From positions 4,340,001 through 4,404,000 of the forward strand of contig NZ_OZ257126.1 of NCBI RefSeq assembly GCF_965278975.1: DNA of 64,000 nucleotides, given 5' to 3'. Below are positions 8,545-21,249 of the stretch, piece after piece. Made by a program: the position numbers and the translations under genes. Below the pieces are notes generated by a model that searched no databases, was not told the origin of the DNA, and was given only the letters and a program-made list of their open reading frames with translations. The stretch is from Ferrovibrio sp965278975 (GTDB lineage Bacteria > Pseudomonadota > Alphaproteobacteria > Ferrovibrionales > Ferrovibrionaceae). Within the stretch, counting starts at the first letter, position 1. Each line of letters starts with the position of its first letter.

Positions 8545-10554
8545 TCATCCTTCCGCTTCGAGCGCGATCAATGTCGCACCCTCGCTCACCTGGTCGCCGG
8601 CCTTGAAGTTCAGCTTGGCGACCTTGCCGCGCGACGGCGCCGCGATGGTGTGTTCCATCTTCATGGCTTCCAGCACCATCAGGGCCTGGCCCTTCTCCAC
8701 GGCAGCGCCTTCCGCCACCAGCACCTGCACTACCTTGCCCGGCATCGGCGCGGTAAGCGCGCCGCCGGCGGCTTCATCCAGCTCACCCGCCGCCAGCGGA
8801 TCGATCAGGCTCAGCTTCTGCACCCGGCCGGGCAGCAGCAGCGTGAGGTCCAATCCCTGGCGCACCAGGCCGATGCTGCAACGGCGCTCATCCACCACCG
8901 CCTCCAGGCTGCCATCCTGCAGCTTGCCGGACGCCATGACCACGGCACCGCCCGGCAGCTTCACCCGGATGGCATCATCGGCGGCATATTCGATGCGCAG
9001 CCTGGTCTCGCTCTCGCCTTCGCGGAAGCTGAGTTCATCATAGCCCTGATCATTGAGGCGCCAGCCATTCACCGCCGCCCAGGGCGACCACGGATCACCC
9101 TTGCTGCCGGCCCGCTGTGCGCGGCGCTCCAACACCACGGCAAGGGCCGCGAGCGCCAGGGTGCCGGCATCGGCAGGCTGCTGTGGCGGAATCAGGCCAT
9201 CGCGGAAACGCTCGATGAAACCGGTATCGAGGTCGCCCTCGCCGAAAGCCGGATGGCCGGCCAGGGCGATCAAAAATGGAATATTCGTGGTGACGCCAGC
9301 CACCTGATACTGCGCCAAGGCCTGGCCCATGCGGCGCAGGGCGGCGCCACGGTCATGATCCCACACGATCAGCTTGGCGATCATCGGATCGTAGAACGGC
9401 GTCACACTGTCATTCTCGCGCACGCCAGTATCGACGCGCACATGCGCATCCTCCGGCGGCGGCCGCAGGCGATGCAGCTTGCCCACCGAGGGCAGGAAGT
9501 TCTTGTTCGGATCCTCGGCATAGATGCGCGCCTCGACCGCATGGCCGTCGATGCGCAAAGCCTCCTGGCGCAGCGGCAGCGGATTGCCGGCGGCAACCCG
9601 CAACTGCCATTCCACCAGATCCTGGCCGGTGATCATCTCGGTCACCGGATGCTCCACCTGCAGGCGGGTATTCATTTCCATGAAATAGAAGCGGTCCGGC
9701 TTCAGGCCGTCGCTGACATCGGCAATGAATTCCACCGTGCCGGCGCCGACATAGCCAATCGCCTTGGCAGCATTCACCGCCGCCTGCCCCATCGCCTGGC
9801 GCATCGCCGCCGGCATGCCCGGCGCCGGTGCCTCCTCCAGCACCTTCTGATGCCGCCGCTGCACGCTGCAATCGCGTTCGAACAGATGCACAGCATTGCC
9901 TTGCGTATCGGCGAAAACCTGGATCTCGATATGGCGCGGCTTGATCAGATACTTTTCCAGCAGCACACGGTCATTGCCGAAAGCATTGGCGCCCTCGCGC
10001 TGCGCCCCGGCAAGAGCTGACTTGAAATCGGCGGCCTTGTCGACCCGGCGCATACCCTTGCCGCCACCGCCGGCCACGGCCTTGATCAGCACCGGCCAGC
10101 CGATGCGCTCAGCCTCGCCCAGCAGGAAATCGGCATCCTGGTTGTCGCCGTGATAACCCGGCACCACGGGCACGCGGGCTTCCTGCATCAGCGCCTTGGC
10201 GGCGCCTTTCAGGCCCATGGCGCGGATGGCGGAAGCCGGCGGACCGATGAACACCAGCCCGGCCCCGGCCAGGGCATCGGCGAATTCGGCGTTCTCGGAG
10301 AGGAAGCCATAGCCGGGATGGATCGCTTCCGCACCGGTGGCCTTGGCGGCGGCGATGATGGCATCGGCACGCAGGTAGCTTTCGCGTACAGCAGCCGGGC
10401 CGATGCGCACGGCCTCATCGGCCATCGCCACATGGCGCGCGCCGGCATCGGCATCGGAATAGACCGCGACGGTGGCGATACCCAGGCGCCGTGCGGTGCG
10501 GATCACCCGGCAGGCGATTTCGCCGCGATTGGCGATCAGGATTTTGCGGAACAT
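8545..10554 (-). CDS. mccA: methylcrotonyl-CoA carboxylase alpha (biotin) subunit
   Basis: The 669-residue protein combines an ATP-grasp biotin carboxylase (residues 1 to about 450, starting MFRKILIANRGEIACRVIRTA), a linker/BT region, and a C-terminal biotinyl domain with the biotin Lys632 in EAMKMEH. It carboxylates biotin for transfer to 3-methylcrotonyl-CoA by the beta subunit. The assignment to methylcrotonyl- rather than propionyl- or acetyl-CoA rests on neighbours: mccB, hydratase and HMG-CoA lyase. ATG 10554 gives the canonical N-terminus. Confidence 0.92.
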   Translation of the reverse strand: MFRKILIANRGEIACRVIRTARRLGIATVAVYSDADAGARHVAMADEAVRIGPAAVRESYLRADAIIAAAKATGAEAIHPGYGFLSENAEFADALAGAGLVFIGPPASAIRAMGLKGAAKALMQEARVPVVPGYHGDNQDADFLLGEAERIGWPVLIKAVAGGGGKGMRRVDKAADFKSALAGAQREGANAFGNDRVLLEKYLIKPRHIEIQVFADTQGNAVHLFERDCSVQRRHQKVLEEAPAPGMPAAMRQAMGQAAVNAAKAIGYVGAGTVEFIADVSDGLKPDRFYFMEMNTRLQVEHPVTEMITGQDLVEWQLRVAAGNPLPLRQEALRIDGHAVEARIYAEDPNKNFLPSVGKLHRLRPPPEDAHVRVDTGVRENDSVTPFYDPMIAKLIVWDHDRGAALRRMGQALAQYQVAGVTTNIPFLIALAGHPAFGEGDLDTGFIERFRDGLIPPQQPADAGTLALAALAVVLERRAQRAGSKGDPWSPWAAVNGWRLNDQGYDELSFREGESETRLRIEYAADDAIRVKLPGGAVVMASGKLQDGSLEAVVDERRCSIGLVRQGLDLTLLLPGRVQKLSLIDPLAAGELDEAAGGALTAPMPGKVVQVLVAEGAAVEKGQALMVLEAMKMEHTIAAPSRGKVAKLNFKAGDQVSEGATLIALEAEG

Positions 10555-10573
10555 CTGCTTCTCCCTATTCGCC

Positions 10574-11388
10574 TCAGGCCGTCCAGGCCGGCTTGCGCTT
10601 GGCAAAGAAGGAGGCAAGCCCTTCCTGGCCTTCAGCGCTGGCGCGGCGGTCGGCAATATTCCTGGCGGTGAACTGCATCACCGCCTCGGTGACATCGGCT
10701 TCATAGGCGACTTCACGGATCAGCAGCTTGCTGTCCATGATGGCGCCCGGCGCGCCGAGCAGCAGATCGGCTACCACGCGCTCGCCGCGCGCCTTGAGGT
10801 CATCCACATCCTCGGCCAGTTCATGCACCAGGCCGATGCGCTGCGCTTCCGCGCCATCGAACCGCTCGGCGGTAAGGAAATAGCGCCGCGCCTGGCGCGG
10901 GCCGATGGCCGCCACCACGTAGGGCGAGATCGTTGCCGGACTGAGGCCCAGCCGCACTTCGGTCAGCGCGAACTTGGTATCGCGCACGGCAATGGCGATG
11001 TCGCTGCAGGAAACCAGGCCAGTGCCACCGGCCATGCAATTGCCCTGCACCAGCGCCACCGTTGCCTGCGGCAGGTCGTTCAGCGTCTTGAACAGCCGCG
11101 CCAGCACCATGGTCTGCGCCAGGTTGGTGGCATAATCCTGCTGGCCGGAACGGCGCATCCAGTCGAGATCGCCGCCGGCAGAGAAGCTCTTGCCCTCGCC
11201 CCGGATCACCACCACGCGGATATCGCTGCGGCCCTTGATCTCGGTGAAGATCGCCAGCAGGCGATCGATCACCTGATCGTTGAAACAGTTATGCACCGCC
11301 GGGCGGTTCAGCGTGACGCTGGCCACGCCGCGGGCATCCACATCGAAGAGAACCAGTTCGTCGCTCGGTTGGTTGCTCATGGCGGCCA

Positions 11389-11389
<1 letters not shown>
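10574..11389 (-). CDS. liuC: methylglutaconyl-CoA hydratase (enoyl-CoA hydratase family)
   Basis: A crotonase-fold protein of about 271 residues. It has the oxyanion segment IRGEGKSFSAGGDLDWMR and the second-half motif NCMAGGTGLVSCSDIAIA. In this position it should hydrate 3-methylglutaconyl-CoA to HMG-CoA. The ATG at 11389 overlaps the mccB stop by one base (TGATG); a second ATG at 11380, giving MSNQPSDE, is an equally good start. Crotonases are promiscuous, so the substrate is inferred from the operon. Confidence 0.88.
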
Positions 11390-12996
<1,607 letters not shown>

Positions 12997-13092
12997 GGAC
13001 GGCCTTTTGCCTTGCTCTTGGAATAGGTTCGCTCTCGGGCGTTGAGGCAAACCATGCCAGCCCCTTCCAGGCCCTGCAAGGGGGAGCCGGGG

Positions 13093-13113
13093 AATTGCCC
13101 ACCCCTGGCAATT
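13093..13113. promoter_or_regulatory. inverted repeat in the mccB/SDR divergent promoter region
   Basis: AATTGCC (13093-13099) and GGCAATT (13107-13113) form a perfect 7-bp inverted repeat with a 7-base spacer, between the divergent mccB and SDR genes. It could be an operator for a leucine-catabolism regulator. It is followed on the plus strand by a T-rich run, so an RNA hairpin is also possible. Confidence 0.35.
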
Positions 13114-13162
13114 TTCCTTTTCTATCGCGATAATCGACGCCAACTATGGAGGAAGCAGAGCA

Positions 13163-13939
13163 ATGAGCGATTTCGATCTTTCCGGCAAGGTGGCCCTGGT
13201 TACTGGCGGCAACGGCGGCATTGGCCTGGGCATGGCCGAGGGGTTAGCACGGGCGGGCTGCGATCTGGTGATCTGGGGCGGCAATCCGGAGAAGAACGCC
13301 GCCGCCGAGGCCAAACTCAAGGCCTATGGCCGCCGCGTGCTGGTGCAGCGCTGCAATGTGGTGAACGAGGCGGAAGTTGAAAGCTGCTTCGCCGAGGCGT
13401 TGCAGACCATGGGCCGGATCGACGGCTGCTTCGCCAATGCCGGTGTGAGCCAGAAGCGCGCGCCCATGCACCAGTTGAGCACCGAGGAATGGAAGCGCGT
13501 GCTGGGCGTCAACCTGGATGGCGCCTTCTACACGCTCCGCGCCGCTGCCCGCCACATGGTGGACCGCGCCAAGAACGGCGATGCCTTCGGCCGCCTTGTC
13601 GGCATGGCTTCCACCGCCGGCATCCATGGCGCTGCCGGTGCCACCTCCTATGCCGCCACCAAGGGCGCCATGCTGTCGGTGGTCCGCGCCCTGGCCGTGG
13701 AAATGGCGCGCTACAATGTCACCGCCAATTCCATCCTGCCGGGCTGGATCGAAACCGAGATGACCGCCGCCGGTGTCGCCGATCCGAGATTCGCCGGTGC
13801 CGTGCTGCCGCGCATCCCGGCGCGGCGCTGGGGCCAGGGCAATGATTTCGCCGGCATCGCGGTGTATCTGATGAGCGACACCAGCCGCTACCATACCGGC
13901 GACAGCTTCGTCATCGACGGCGCCTATACCATTTACTGA
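13163..13939 (+). CDS. short-chain dehydrogenase/reductase
   Basis: A classical SDR of 258 residues. It has TGGNGGIGLG for nucleotide binding near residue 14, the NAG-like segment CFANAGVS, and the catalytic YAATK with an upstream Ser (MASTAGIHGAAGATS). It likely uses NAD(P) to oxidise or reduce a hydroxyl/keto substrate, unknown here. GGAGG lies 10 bases before the ATG. The divergent promoter is shared with the leucine operon, and the stop overlaps the next start (TGATG). Confidence 0.85.
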   Translation: MSDFDLSGKVALVTGGNGGIGLGMAEGLARAGCDLVIWGGNPEKNAAAEAKLKAYGRRVLVQRCNVVNEAEVESCFAEALQTMGRIDGCFANAGVSQKRAPMHQLSTEEWKRVLGVNLDGAFYTLRAAARHMVDRAKNGDAFGRLVGMASTAGIHGAAGATSYAATKGAMLSVVRALAVEMARYNVTANSILPGWIETEMTAAGVADPRFAGAVLPRIPARRWGQGNDFAGIAVYLMSDTSRYHTGDSFVIDGAYTIY

Positions 13940-14265
13940 TGCCGACCATCGCCGCCTATATCAGCGCGGCTTTCGCCGAGATCGCCGGTTGCTTCGCCTT
14001 CTGGGCCTGGGCGCGGATGCACAAATCCGCGCTCTGGCTGCTGCCCGGCGTGGCATCGCTGGTATTGTTCGCCTGGCTGCTGACCAAGGTGGACAGCGAC
14101 GCGGCGGGCCGTGCCTATGCCGCCTATGGCGGTGTCTATATCGCGGCTTCGCTGCTCTGGCTCTGGGCCGTGGAAGGCATGCGGCCGGATCGCTGGGATG
14201 TCGCCGGCAGCCTGCTCTGCCTGATCGGTGCCGGCATCATCCTGTTCGGGCCGCGCACCGCCTAG
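13939..14265 (+). CDS. YnfA/UPF0060 family inner-membrane protein
   Basis: A 108-residue, four-helix membrane protein with the family features AEIAGCFAFWAW near the N-terminus, AYAAYGGVYIAASLLWLW in the middle and WDVAGSLLCLIGAGIIL at the end. The family has been linked to small multidrug-resistance-like export, but its role in most species is unproven. Its ATG overlaps the SDR stop by one base, so both are likely made from one message. Confidence 0.9.
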   Translation: MPTIAAYISAAFAEIAGCFAFWAWARMHKSALWLLPGVASLVLFAWLLTKVDSDAAGRAYAAYGGVYIAASLLWLWAVEGMRPDRWDVAGSLLCLIGAGIILFGPRTA

Positions 14266-14266
14266 G

Positions 14267-15202
14267 TCAGCCCGGCCTCAACCGCAGCCACTGCATGCGC
14301 AGGATGCCGGCCAGGATCACGGCGCCGCCGATGATCTGCTGCGGCGACACGGCCGCGCCAAAGAACAGGGCCGCTACAATCACCGAAAAGACCGGCGCCA
14401 GATTGCCATAGAGCGATGCCACCGGCACGCCGACATGGCTGACGCCGTAATTCCACAGCACGATGGCGGCACCGGCGCCGCCCAAGGCCATCCAGGCCAG
14501 CATGAACCAGGTGCCGGTGCTCGGCCATTCACTCGGCAGGCGGCCCGGCGAGACTGCGTTGATGATGATGAAAGCCACCACGATGTAGCCGGCTCCGGCC
14601 AGCGACGTGAGGAAACTGATGCGGAGCTGGCTCCAGCCTGATGGCGTCAGCCATTCCTGGGCTTTCAGCGAATAGAGCGTCCAGCTCAACTGCGCGCCGA
14701 TCAGCAGGATTTCGCCGAGATAGGGTATATTGCCGCTGGCCTCGGCACGGGGCCGCACCGCATCCAGTGCCACCATGGCACCGCCGATCACCGCCGCCAG
14801 CAGGGCAATCCCGAAGCCGCGCGCCAGCGGCACGCGGTACAGCAACTTGCTCAGGATCGTGGCGATCAGCGGGCCGCAGCTGATCACGATGGCGGAACTG
14901 ATCGGATCCGACAGCATGATGCCGAAGGTGAACATCAGCGAGAAGCAGGCCATCATGGCACCCAGCCGCACCAGCGGCTTGCGCGGCAAAGGTCCATTGA
15001 ACGGGGAATGCCGATCAACGACGTGGCACAGCAGGAACAGCGGCAAGGCAGGCAGCAGGTAGCGGATCAGGGCCAGGAAGAACGGATCGAAGACTTCCGT
15101 TGCCAGCGCATGGGTCATCGGGATCATGCCGCCCCAGAGGAGCGACGTGAGCACCAGACCACCAATGGCCAGGCCGCTGCCCGCTTTGGGCGCTGGATTC
15201 AC
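14267..15202 (-). CDS. EamA/DMT family transporter
   Basis: A 311-residue protein with about ten hydrophobic helices in two EamA repeats; the Pro/Gly-rich TM segments near residues 12-28 and the later AQLSWTLYSLKAQEW and VGVPVASLYGNLAPVFSVIVAALFFGA match drug/metabolite transporters. It probably exports a metabolite, with unknown substrate. I chose GTG 15202 because AAGGA precedes it by 7 bases; an ATG far upstream overlaps the isomerase gene without a ribosome site. It is the last gene of the long minus-strand run from ivd. Confidence 0.85.
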   Translation of the reverse strand: MNPAPKAGSGLAIGGLVLTSLLWGGMIPMTHALATEVFDPFFLALIRYLLPALPLFLLCHVVDRHSPFNGPLPRKPLVRLGAMMACFSLMFTFGIMLSDPISSAIVISCGPLIATILSKLLYRVPLARGFGIALLAAVIGGAMVALDAVRPRAEASGNIPYLGEILLIGAQLSWTLYSLKAQEWLTPSGWSQLRISFLTSLAGAGYIVVAFIIINAVSPGRLPSEWPSTGTWFMLAWMALGGAGAAIVLWNYGVSHVGVPVASLYGNLAPVFSVIVAALFFGAAVSPQQIIGGAVILAGILRMQWLRLRPG

Positions 15203-15231
15203 GTGTTTTCCTTCATTACCAGCCGCCCCGC

Positions 15232-15837
15232 CTACCAGCCGCCGCTGCTGAGCCAGCGATCCAGCATGTCGAAGCGGTCCGCACCCCAGAAAGGCTCGCC
15301 ATCGGCGAACACGAAGGGCGCGCCGAACACGCCACATTCTGTCACCGCCGCTTCCACCGCCTGCTTGAACGCCGCCTTGGTCTCGGCACTTTCGAAACCG
15401 GCCCGCAGCGCGGCGCCATCAATGCCAAGTCCCTCGGCAATCGCCACCACGGTATCGGGCGCGGAAATATCGCGGCCATCGACAAAGTAAGCAATGTAGA
15501 CCGCCTTGATGAAGGCCGTTGCCTTATCGGGTTGATGCTGCTGCAGCCACAGCGCGCCACGCGCCGCCGCCTGGGTGGCAATCGGGAAATTCGCCGGCAT
15601 GTTGAACGGGATGCCAAGCTCGCGCGCCGAACGGTCGAAGTCGCGCCGCGAATAGTCACCTTTCAGCGGATACTGAGTCAGCGGCTGGGTGCCGGCGATC
15701 TTGAAGGCGACGCCGAGCAGCATCGGATGCCAGTTGACGCCACGGCCATGCTTCGCCGCCAGCGCCTCGATGCGCATCGCGCCGATATAGGCGTAGGGCG
15801 AGGAAAAATCGAAATAGAAATCCAGCGGGGCAGCCAT
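15232..15837 (-). CDS. 2-hydroxychromene-2-carboxylate isomerase family (DsbA fold)
   Basis: The 201-residue protein belongs to the DsbA-like kappa-class GST/HCCA isomerase family. It starts LDFYFDFSSPYAYIGAMRIE, where the active-site Ser of the family replaces the CxxC of DsbA. Characterised relatives isomerise 2-hydroxychromene-2-carboxylate with glutathione in naphthalene breakdown; no such pathway is visible here, so the substrate is open. GGAGGA stands before ATG 15837, making that start firm. It lies 33 bp after the antiporter. Confidence 0.85.
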   Translation of the reverse strand: MAAPLDFYFDFSSPYAYIGAMRIEALAAKHGRGVNWHPMLLGVAFKIAGTQPLTQYPLKGDYSRRDFDRSARELGIPFNMPANFPIATQAAARGALWLQQHQPDKATAFIKAVYIAYFVDGRDISAPDTVVAIAEGLGIDGAALRAGFESAETKAAFKQAVEAAVTECGVFGAPFVFADGEPFWGADRFDMLDRWLSSGGW

Positions 15838-15870
15838 GGCTCCTCCAAATAGCGCCAATTTTTATATAGT

Positions 15871-17643
<1,773 letters not shown>

Positions 17644-17667
17644 CCCACCCTGTCTCCCTCTGCTGTT

Positions 17668-18804
17668 TTATCCGCTGCCGGCAAGCGAGCGGCTGATCAC
17701 CAACCGCTGCACGTCGCTGGTGCCCTCGTAAATCTGGCACACCCGCACGTCGCGGTAGATTCGCTCCACCGGGAAATCGGCAAGATAGCCATAACCGCCA
17801 TGGATCTGGATCGATTCGGAGCATACCTGCTCGGCCATTTCAGACGCAAATAATTTGGCCATGCTGGCTTCTTTCAGGCAGGGCTGGCCCGCATCCTTGA
17901 GCCGTGCGGCATTGTGTACCATCAGCCGCGCCGCCTCGATCCGGGTGGCCATGTCGGCCAGCCGGAAGCCGACCGCCTGGTGGTTGATGATCGCGGTGCC
18001 GAAGGCCTGACGCTGGCCGGCATAGGCCAGCGCCGCCTCGAAAGCCGCCCGCGCCATGCCCACCGACTGCGCCGCGATGCCGATACGGCCGGATTCCAGA
18101 TTGGCGAGTGCAATGCGGTAGCCCTCGCCTTCCGCGCCGAGCAGGGCATCGCCCGGCACCACCAGGTCCTCGAATACCAGCTGGCAGGTATCGGAGCATT
18201 TCTGCCCCAGCTTGCTCTCGATGCTGGCGACCCGGAAGCCCGGCAGGTCGGTGCGCACCAGAAAGCAGGAAATGCCGCGCTTGCCGGCTGCCGCATCGGT
18301 AACGGCAAAGATCAGCGCCGCCTTGGCAATGCTGCCCGAGGTGATGAACTGCTTGGTGCCGCTGATCACCCAATCGTTACCCTGGCGCCGGGCCTTGGTC
18401 TTGAGATTGGCGGCATCCGAGCCGGCCTGCGGCTCGGTGAGGCAGAAGGCGCCGATCCACTCGCCGCGCGCCAGCGGCTGCAGGAAGTCGCGCTTCTGCT
18501 GCTCGTTGCCATAGCGCAGGATCGCTGCGCATACAGGACTGTTGTTGACAGACATAATGGTGCTGACGGCGCCATCGGCGGCGGCGATTTCCTCCAGCGC
18601 CAGCACATAGCTGACGAAATCGGCTCCCGCCCCACCCCATTCCTCCGGCACCCCCATGCCGAGCAGGCCAAGGCCGCCCATCTCGCGCAGCAGGTCCATC
18701 GGCGGCTTGGCGCTGCGGTCGCGCTCGGCGGCCCCAGGCACTAAACGGTCCCGGGCGAAATCCCGCGCCATGTCGCGGATCATGCTCTGGTCCTGGTTCA
18801 GCAT
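17668..18804 (-). CDS. short/branched-chain acyl-CoA dehydrogenase
   Basis: A full-length ACAD of 378 residues. FAD-binding and substrate segments include FCLTEPQAGSDAAN and ISGTKQFITSG, and the catalytic base is Glu360 in IYEGTSDVQ, the position used by butyryl- and 2-methylbutyryl-type enzymes. It introduces the alpha-beta double bond in an acyl-CoA, passing electrons to ETF. ATG 18804 has GGGGAGA upstream, inside the end of the preceding gene. Its place after ivd suggests a branched-chain or short-chain substrate, which is inference. Confidence 0.93.
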   Translation of the reverse strand: MLNQDQSMIRDMARDFARDRLVPGAAERDRSAKPPMDLLREMGGLGLLGMGVPEEWGGAGADFVSYVLALEEIAAADGAVSTIMSVNNSPVCAAILRYGNEQQKRDFLQPLARGEWIGAFCLTEPQAGSDAANLKTKARRQGNDWVISGTKQFITSGSIAKAALIFAVTDAAAGKRGISCFLVRTDLPGFRVASIESKLGQKCSDTCQLVFEDLVVPGDALLGAEGEGYRIALANLESGRIGIAAQSVGMARAAFEAALAYAGQRQAFGTAIINHQAVGFRLADMATRIEAARLMVHNAARLKDAGQPCLKEASMAKLFASEMAEQVCSESIQIHGGYGYLADFPVERIYRDVRVCQIYEGTSDVQRLVISRSLAGSG

Positions 18805-18806
18805 GG

Positions 18807-19424
18807 CTAGTTCTCCCCCGTTTGCTTCACGCCCAGGCTTTTCGCCAGTTCGGGCAGGTCTTCCAGCGCCAGCGGCTTGCCGGCCTTGGCGCAATACAGC
18901 GCATCAAGGCGCAGATTGCCTTCGGTCATCGGCTCGGCCTTGGTCTTGCCGCTGGGCGGTTCCGCCGGCTCGGCGCTGGCGGCATAGAGCCCCAGGCTCA
19001 GGCATTCGCGCACACCCAGCGAAAAGCGCCGCGCCGATGCAAGGCCGAGCCCCGTGAACAACACCCGGTCGGCCTGATCGAGCGGTTTCAGCGGCGGCGT
19101 TTCCAGGCCTTTCAGCAGGGTCGCGGCGCTCTTTTGCAGATCGACGCGGCCGCCGATGTAATGCTCGCTGTCGGTGAAGTCACGCAGGCCCGCCAGGGCG
19201 AAGGCGCCGCCGGTTTCCTGTGCCTTCCAGAAATAGCGCTCGACGCGGTAGCCGATGGAACTCGCCATCGCCTCGGCCTTCTCAGGCTGCGCCTGCAACC
19301 CGGGCGCGCGCCAATGCAGCCGCGCTTCCGCGCCGCGCAGCACCTGCCAGCGCTCCTCGGCCCGGGCTTCCGGCACAGCCAGCGCGGCGATCAAACCGCA
19401 AATCAGCAGCAAATGGCGGATCAC
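18807..19424 (-). CDS. secreted protein of unknown function between two acyl-CoA dehydrogenases
   Basis: A 205-residue protein with a signal peptide (MIRHLLLICGLIAALAVPEARA). The mature part is soluble, with a Trp/Arg-rich start (EERWQVLRGAEARLHWRAPG), a segment IGYRVERYFWKAQE, and two Cys residues near the C-terminal half (VRECLSLG and ALYCAKAG) that could form a disulphide. I do not recognise a family. Its ATG overlaps the ivd stop by 4 bases (ATGA), and the next dehydrogenase starts 2 bp after its stop, so it is firmly part of the operon. Confidence 0.75.
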   Translation of the reverse strand: MIRHLLLICGLIAALAVPEARAEERWQVLRGAEARLHWRAPGLQAQPEKAEAMASSIGYRVERYFWKAQETGGAFALAGLRDFTDSEHYIGGRVDLQKSAATLLKGLETPPLKPLDQADRVLFTGLGLASARRFSLGVRECLSLGLYAASAEPAEPPSGKTKAEPMTEGNLRLDALYCAKAGKPLALEDLPELAKSLGVKQTGEN

Positions 19425-20593
19425 GCCGTCTCCTGGAAGATTTCGCGGCCGATCAGCATGCGGCGGATTTCCGAAGTGCCGGCACCAATCTCATACAGCT
19501 TGGCATCGCGCAGCAGGCGGCCAGTGGCGTTATCGTTGATATAGCCATTGCCGCCCAGAATCTGGATCGCATCCAGCGCCGCCTTGGTCGCCTTCTCGGC
19601 CGCGAACAGGATCGCGCCGGCGGCGTCCTTGCGCGTGGTCTTGCCCTTGTCGCAGGCCTTTGCCACGGCATAGACATAGGCCCGCGTCGCGTTCATCTCG
19701 GTATACATGTCGGCCAGCTTGGCCTGGATGAGCTGGAAGGTGCCGATCGGCTCGCCGAACTGCTTGCGATCATGCACATAGGGCACAACGATATCGAAAG
19801 CCGCCTGCATGATACCGATGGGGCCGCCGGACAGCACGGCGCGCTCGTAATCCAGGCCGCTCATCAGCACATTGACACCGCGTCCGATGCTGCCGAGCAC
19901 ATTCTCTTCCGGCACTTCGCAATCCTGGAACACCAGTTCGCCGGTTTCAGAACCACGCATGCCGAGCTTGTCCAGCTTCTGCGCGATGGAGAAGCCCTTG
20001 AAGCCCTTCTCGATCAGGAACGCCGTGATACCGCGCGGGCCGGCCGCCGGATCGGTCTTGGCATAGACCACCAGCACATCGGCACTGGGGCCATTGGTGA
20101 TCCACATTTTCGAGCCGTTGAGGATGTAGCGGTCGCCCTTCTTGTCGGCGCGCAGCTTCATCGACACCACATCGGAACCGGCATTCGGCTCGCTCATCGC
20201 CAGGGCGCCGAGATGCTCGCCGGAAATCAGCTTGGGCAGATAGCGCCGCTTCTGCTCGGGCGAGCCGTTACGGCTGATCTGATTGACGCAGAGATTGGAA
20301 TGGGCGCCATAGGACAGGCCGACAGAGGCCGAACCCCGGCTCACCTCCTCCATGGCGACGACATGCTCAAGATAGCCGAGCCCGGAACCGCCATATTCCT
20401 CTTCCGCCGTGATGCCATGCAGGCCCAGTTCACCCAGCTTCGGCCACAGGTCGCGCGGGAAAGTGTCGGTGCGGTCGATCTCGTCGGCGCGCGGCGCCAG
20501 CTCGGCCTCGACAAAGGCGCGGGTCGATTGCCGCAGCATGTCGGCGGTTTCACCGAGGTCGAAATCGAGCGTCGGATAGCTGTTGGAGATCAT
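19421..20593 (-). CDS. ivd: isovaleryl-CoA dehydrogenase
   Basis: This flavoenzyme oxidises isovaleryl-CoA to 3-methylcrotonyl-CoA, the substrate of the MCC encoded at 8545-12996. The 390-residue sequence has the ACAD segments LAMSEPNAGSDVVSMKL and MWITNGPSADVLVVYAKT. The catalytic Glu lies in GLDYERAVLSGG (Glu250), while the usual C-terminal YEGT Glu is replaced in YEIGAGTSEIRR. That swap is diagnostic of isovaleryl-CoA dehydrogenase. It heads the minus-strand run down to 14267. Confidence 0.95.
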   Translation of the reverse strand: MISNSYPTLDFDLGETADMLRQSTRAFVEAELAPRADEIDRTDTFPRDLWPKLGELGLHGITAEEEYGGSGLGYLEHVVAMEEVSRGSASVGLSYGAHSNLCVNQISRNGSPEQKRRYLPKLISGEHLGALAMSEPNAGSDVVSMKLRADKKGDRYILNGSKMWITNGPSADVLVVYAKTDPAAGPRGITAFLIEKGFKGFSIAQKLDKLGMRGSETGELVFQDCEVPEENVLGSIGRGVNVLMSGLDYERAVLSGGPIGIMQAAFDIVVPYVHDRKQFGEPIGTFQLIQAKLADMYTEMNATRAYVYAVAKACDKGKTTRKDAAGAILFAAEKATKAALDAIQILGGNGYINDNATGRLLRDAKLYEIGAGTSEIRRMLIGREIFQETA

Positions 20594-20687
20594 GGCGGGG
20601 TTTCCTCAAGACTCTTCAAGCGGGCTGGATTCTAGCGGGTTGCCCGGGGGCTGTCATTTACCGGCGGGGATCACTTCCCCAGAACGA

Positions 20688-21146
20688 TTACTTTCGCGGT
20701 GCATCCGGGCGGCCAAGCAGACACATCATGGTAGCTAGGCCGGTGGCGCAGGCGATCTCGCGGCCATCGCGGATACCCACCACGTCCATGGTGCAGATCG
20801 TCAGGGTGCGGCCATGCTTTGTCACCTGGCTGCGCGCCAGCAGGCGGTCGGCATCGGCGGGCGCCAGCAGGTTGAGCTTGTATTCCACCGTCAGCACTGT
20901 GGCATCAGCGGGAAACAGGCTGTAGGCGGCATAGCCCGCCGCGCTGTCGGCGATCATGCCGACCATGCCGCCATGCACGAAGCCATGCTGCTGCGTCACT
21001 TCCGGGCGGCGCAGCAGTTCCACTTCGCAGAAGCCCGGGGCGATCCGGCTCATGCTGGCGCCGATCAGGTGCATCGCCGGCTGGCGGTTGAAGCTGTCGC
21101 GGCAGCGGTCAGCGAAATCAGGGTCCTGGGCGGTAAAGCTTGGCAT
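20688..21146 (-). CDS. PaaI-family hotdog thioesterase
   Basis: A 152-residue single-hotdog protein with the family signature QHGFVHGGMVGMIADSAAGYAA, where the HGG loop and following acidic residue form the active site. Such enzymes hydrolyse aromatic or medium-chain acyl-CoA thioesters. It lies 94 bp upstream of ivd on the same strand, so it may act on acyl-CoA intermediates of that pathway; this is inference. It is divergent from the LysR gene, with 103 bp between. Confidence 0.88.
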   Translation of the reverse strand: MPSFTAQDPDFADRCRDSFNRQPAMHLIGASMSRIAPGFCEVELLRRPEVTQQHGFVHGGMVGMIADSAAGYAAYSLFPADATVLTVEYKLNLLAPADADRLLARSQVTKHGRTLTICTMDVVGIRDGREIACATGLATMMCLLGRPDAPRK

Positions 21147-21249
21147 GGTCTGCGGCCTTTGGCGTTTCCATGCCTCCCATGCTAGCCATCCGGCAAAAAT
21201 AGAGGAAATCGATTGTTTTTATCTGGCAGATAGGCTTTCTCTATGCCGC

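Noticed and set aside
8413..10020. Plus-strand frame of over 500 codons opposite mccA/mvaB
   Set aside because: Composition is His/Gln/Arg-rich as expected from the antisense of a GC-rich gene; no motif found.
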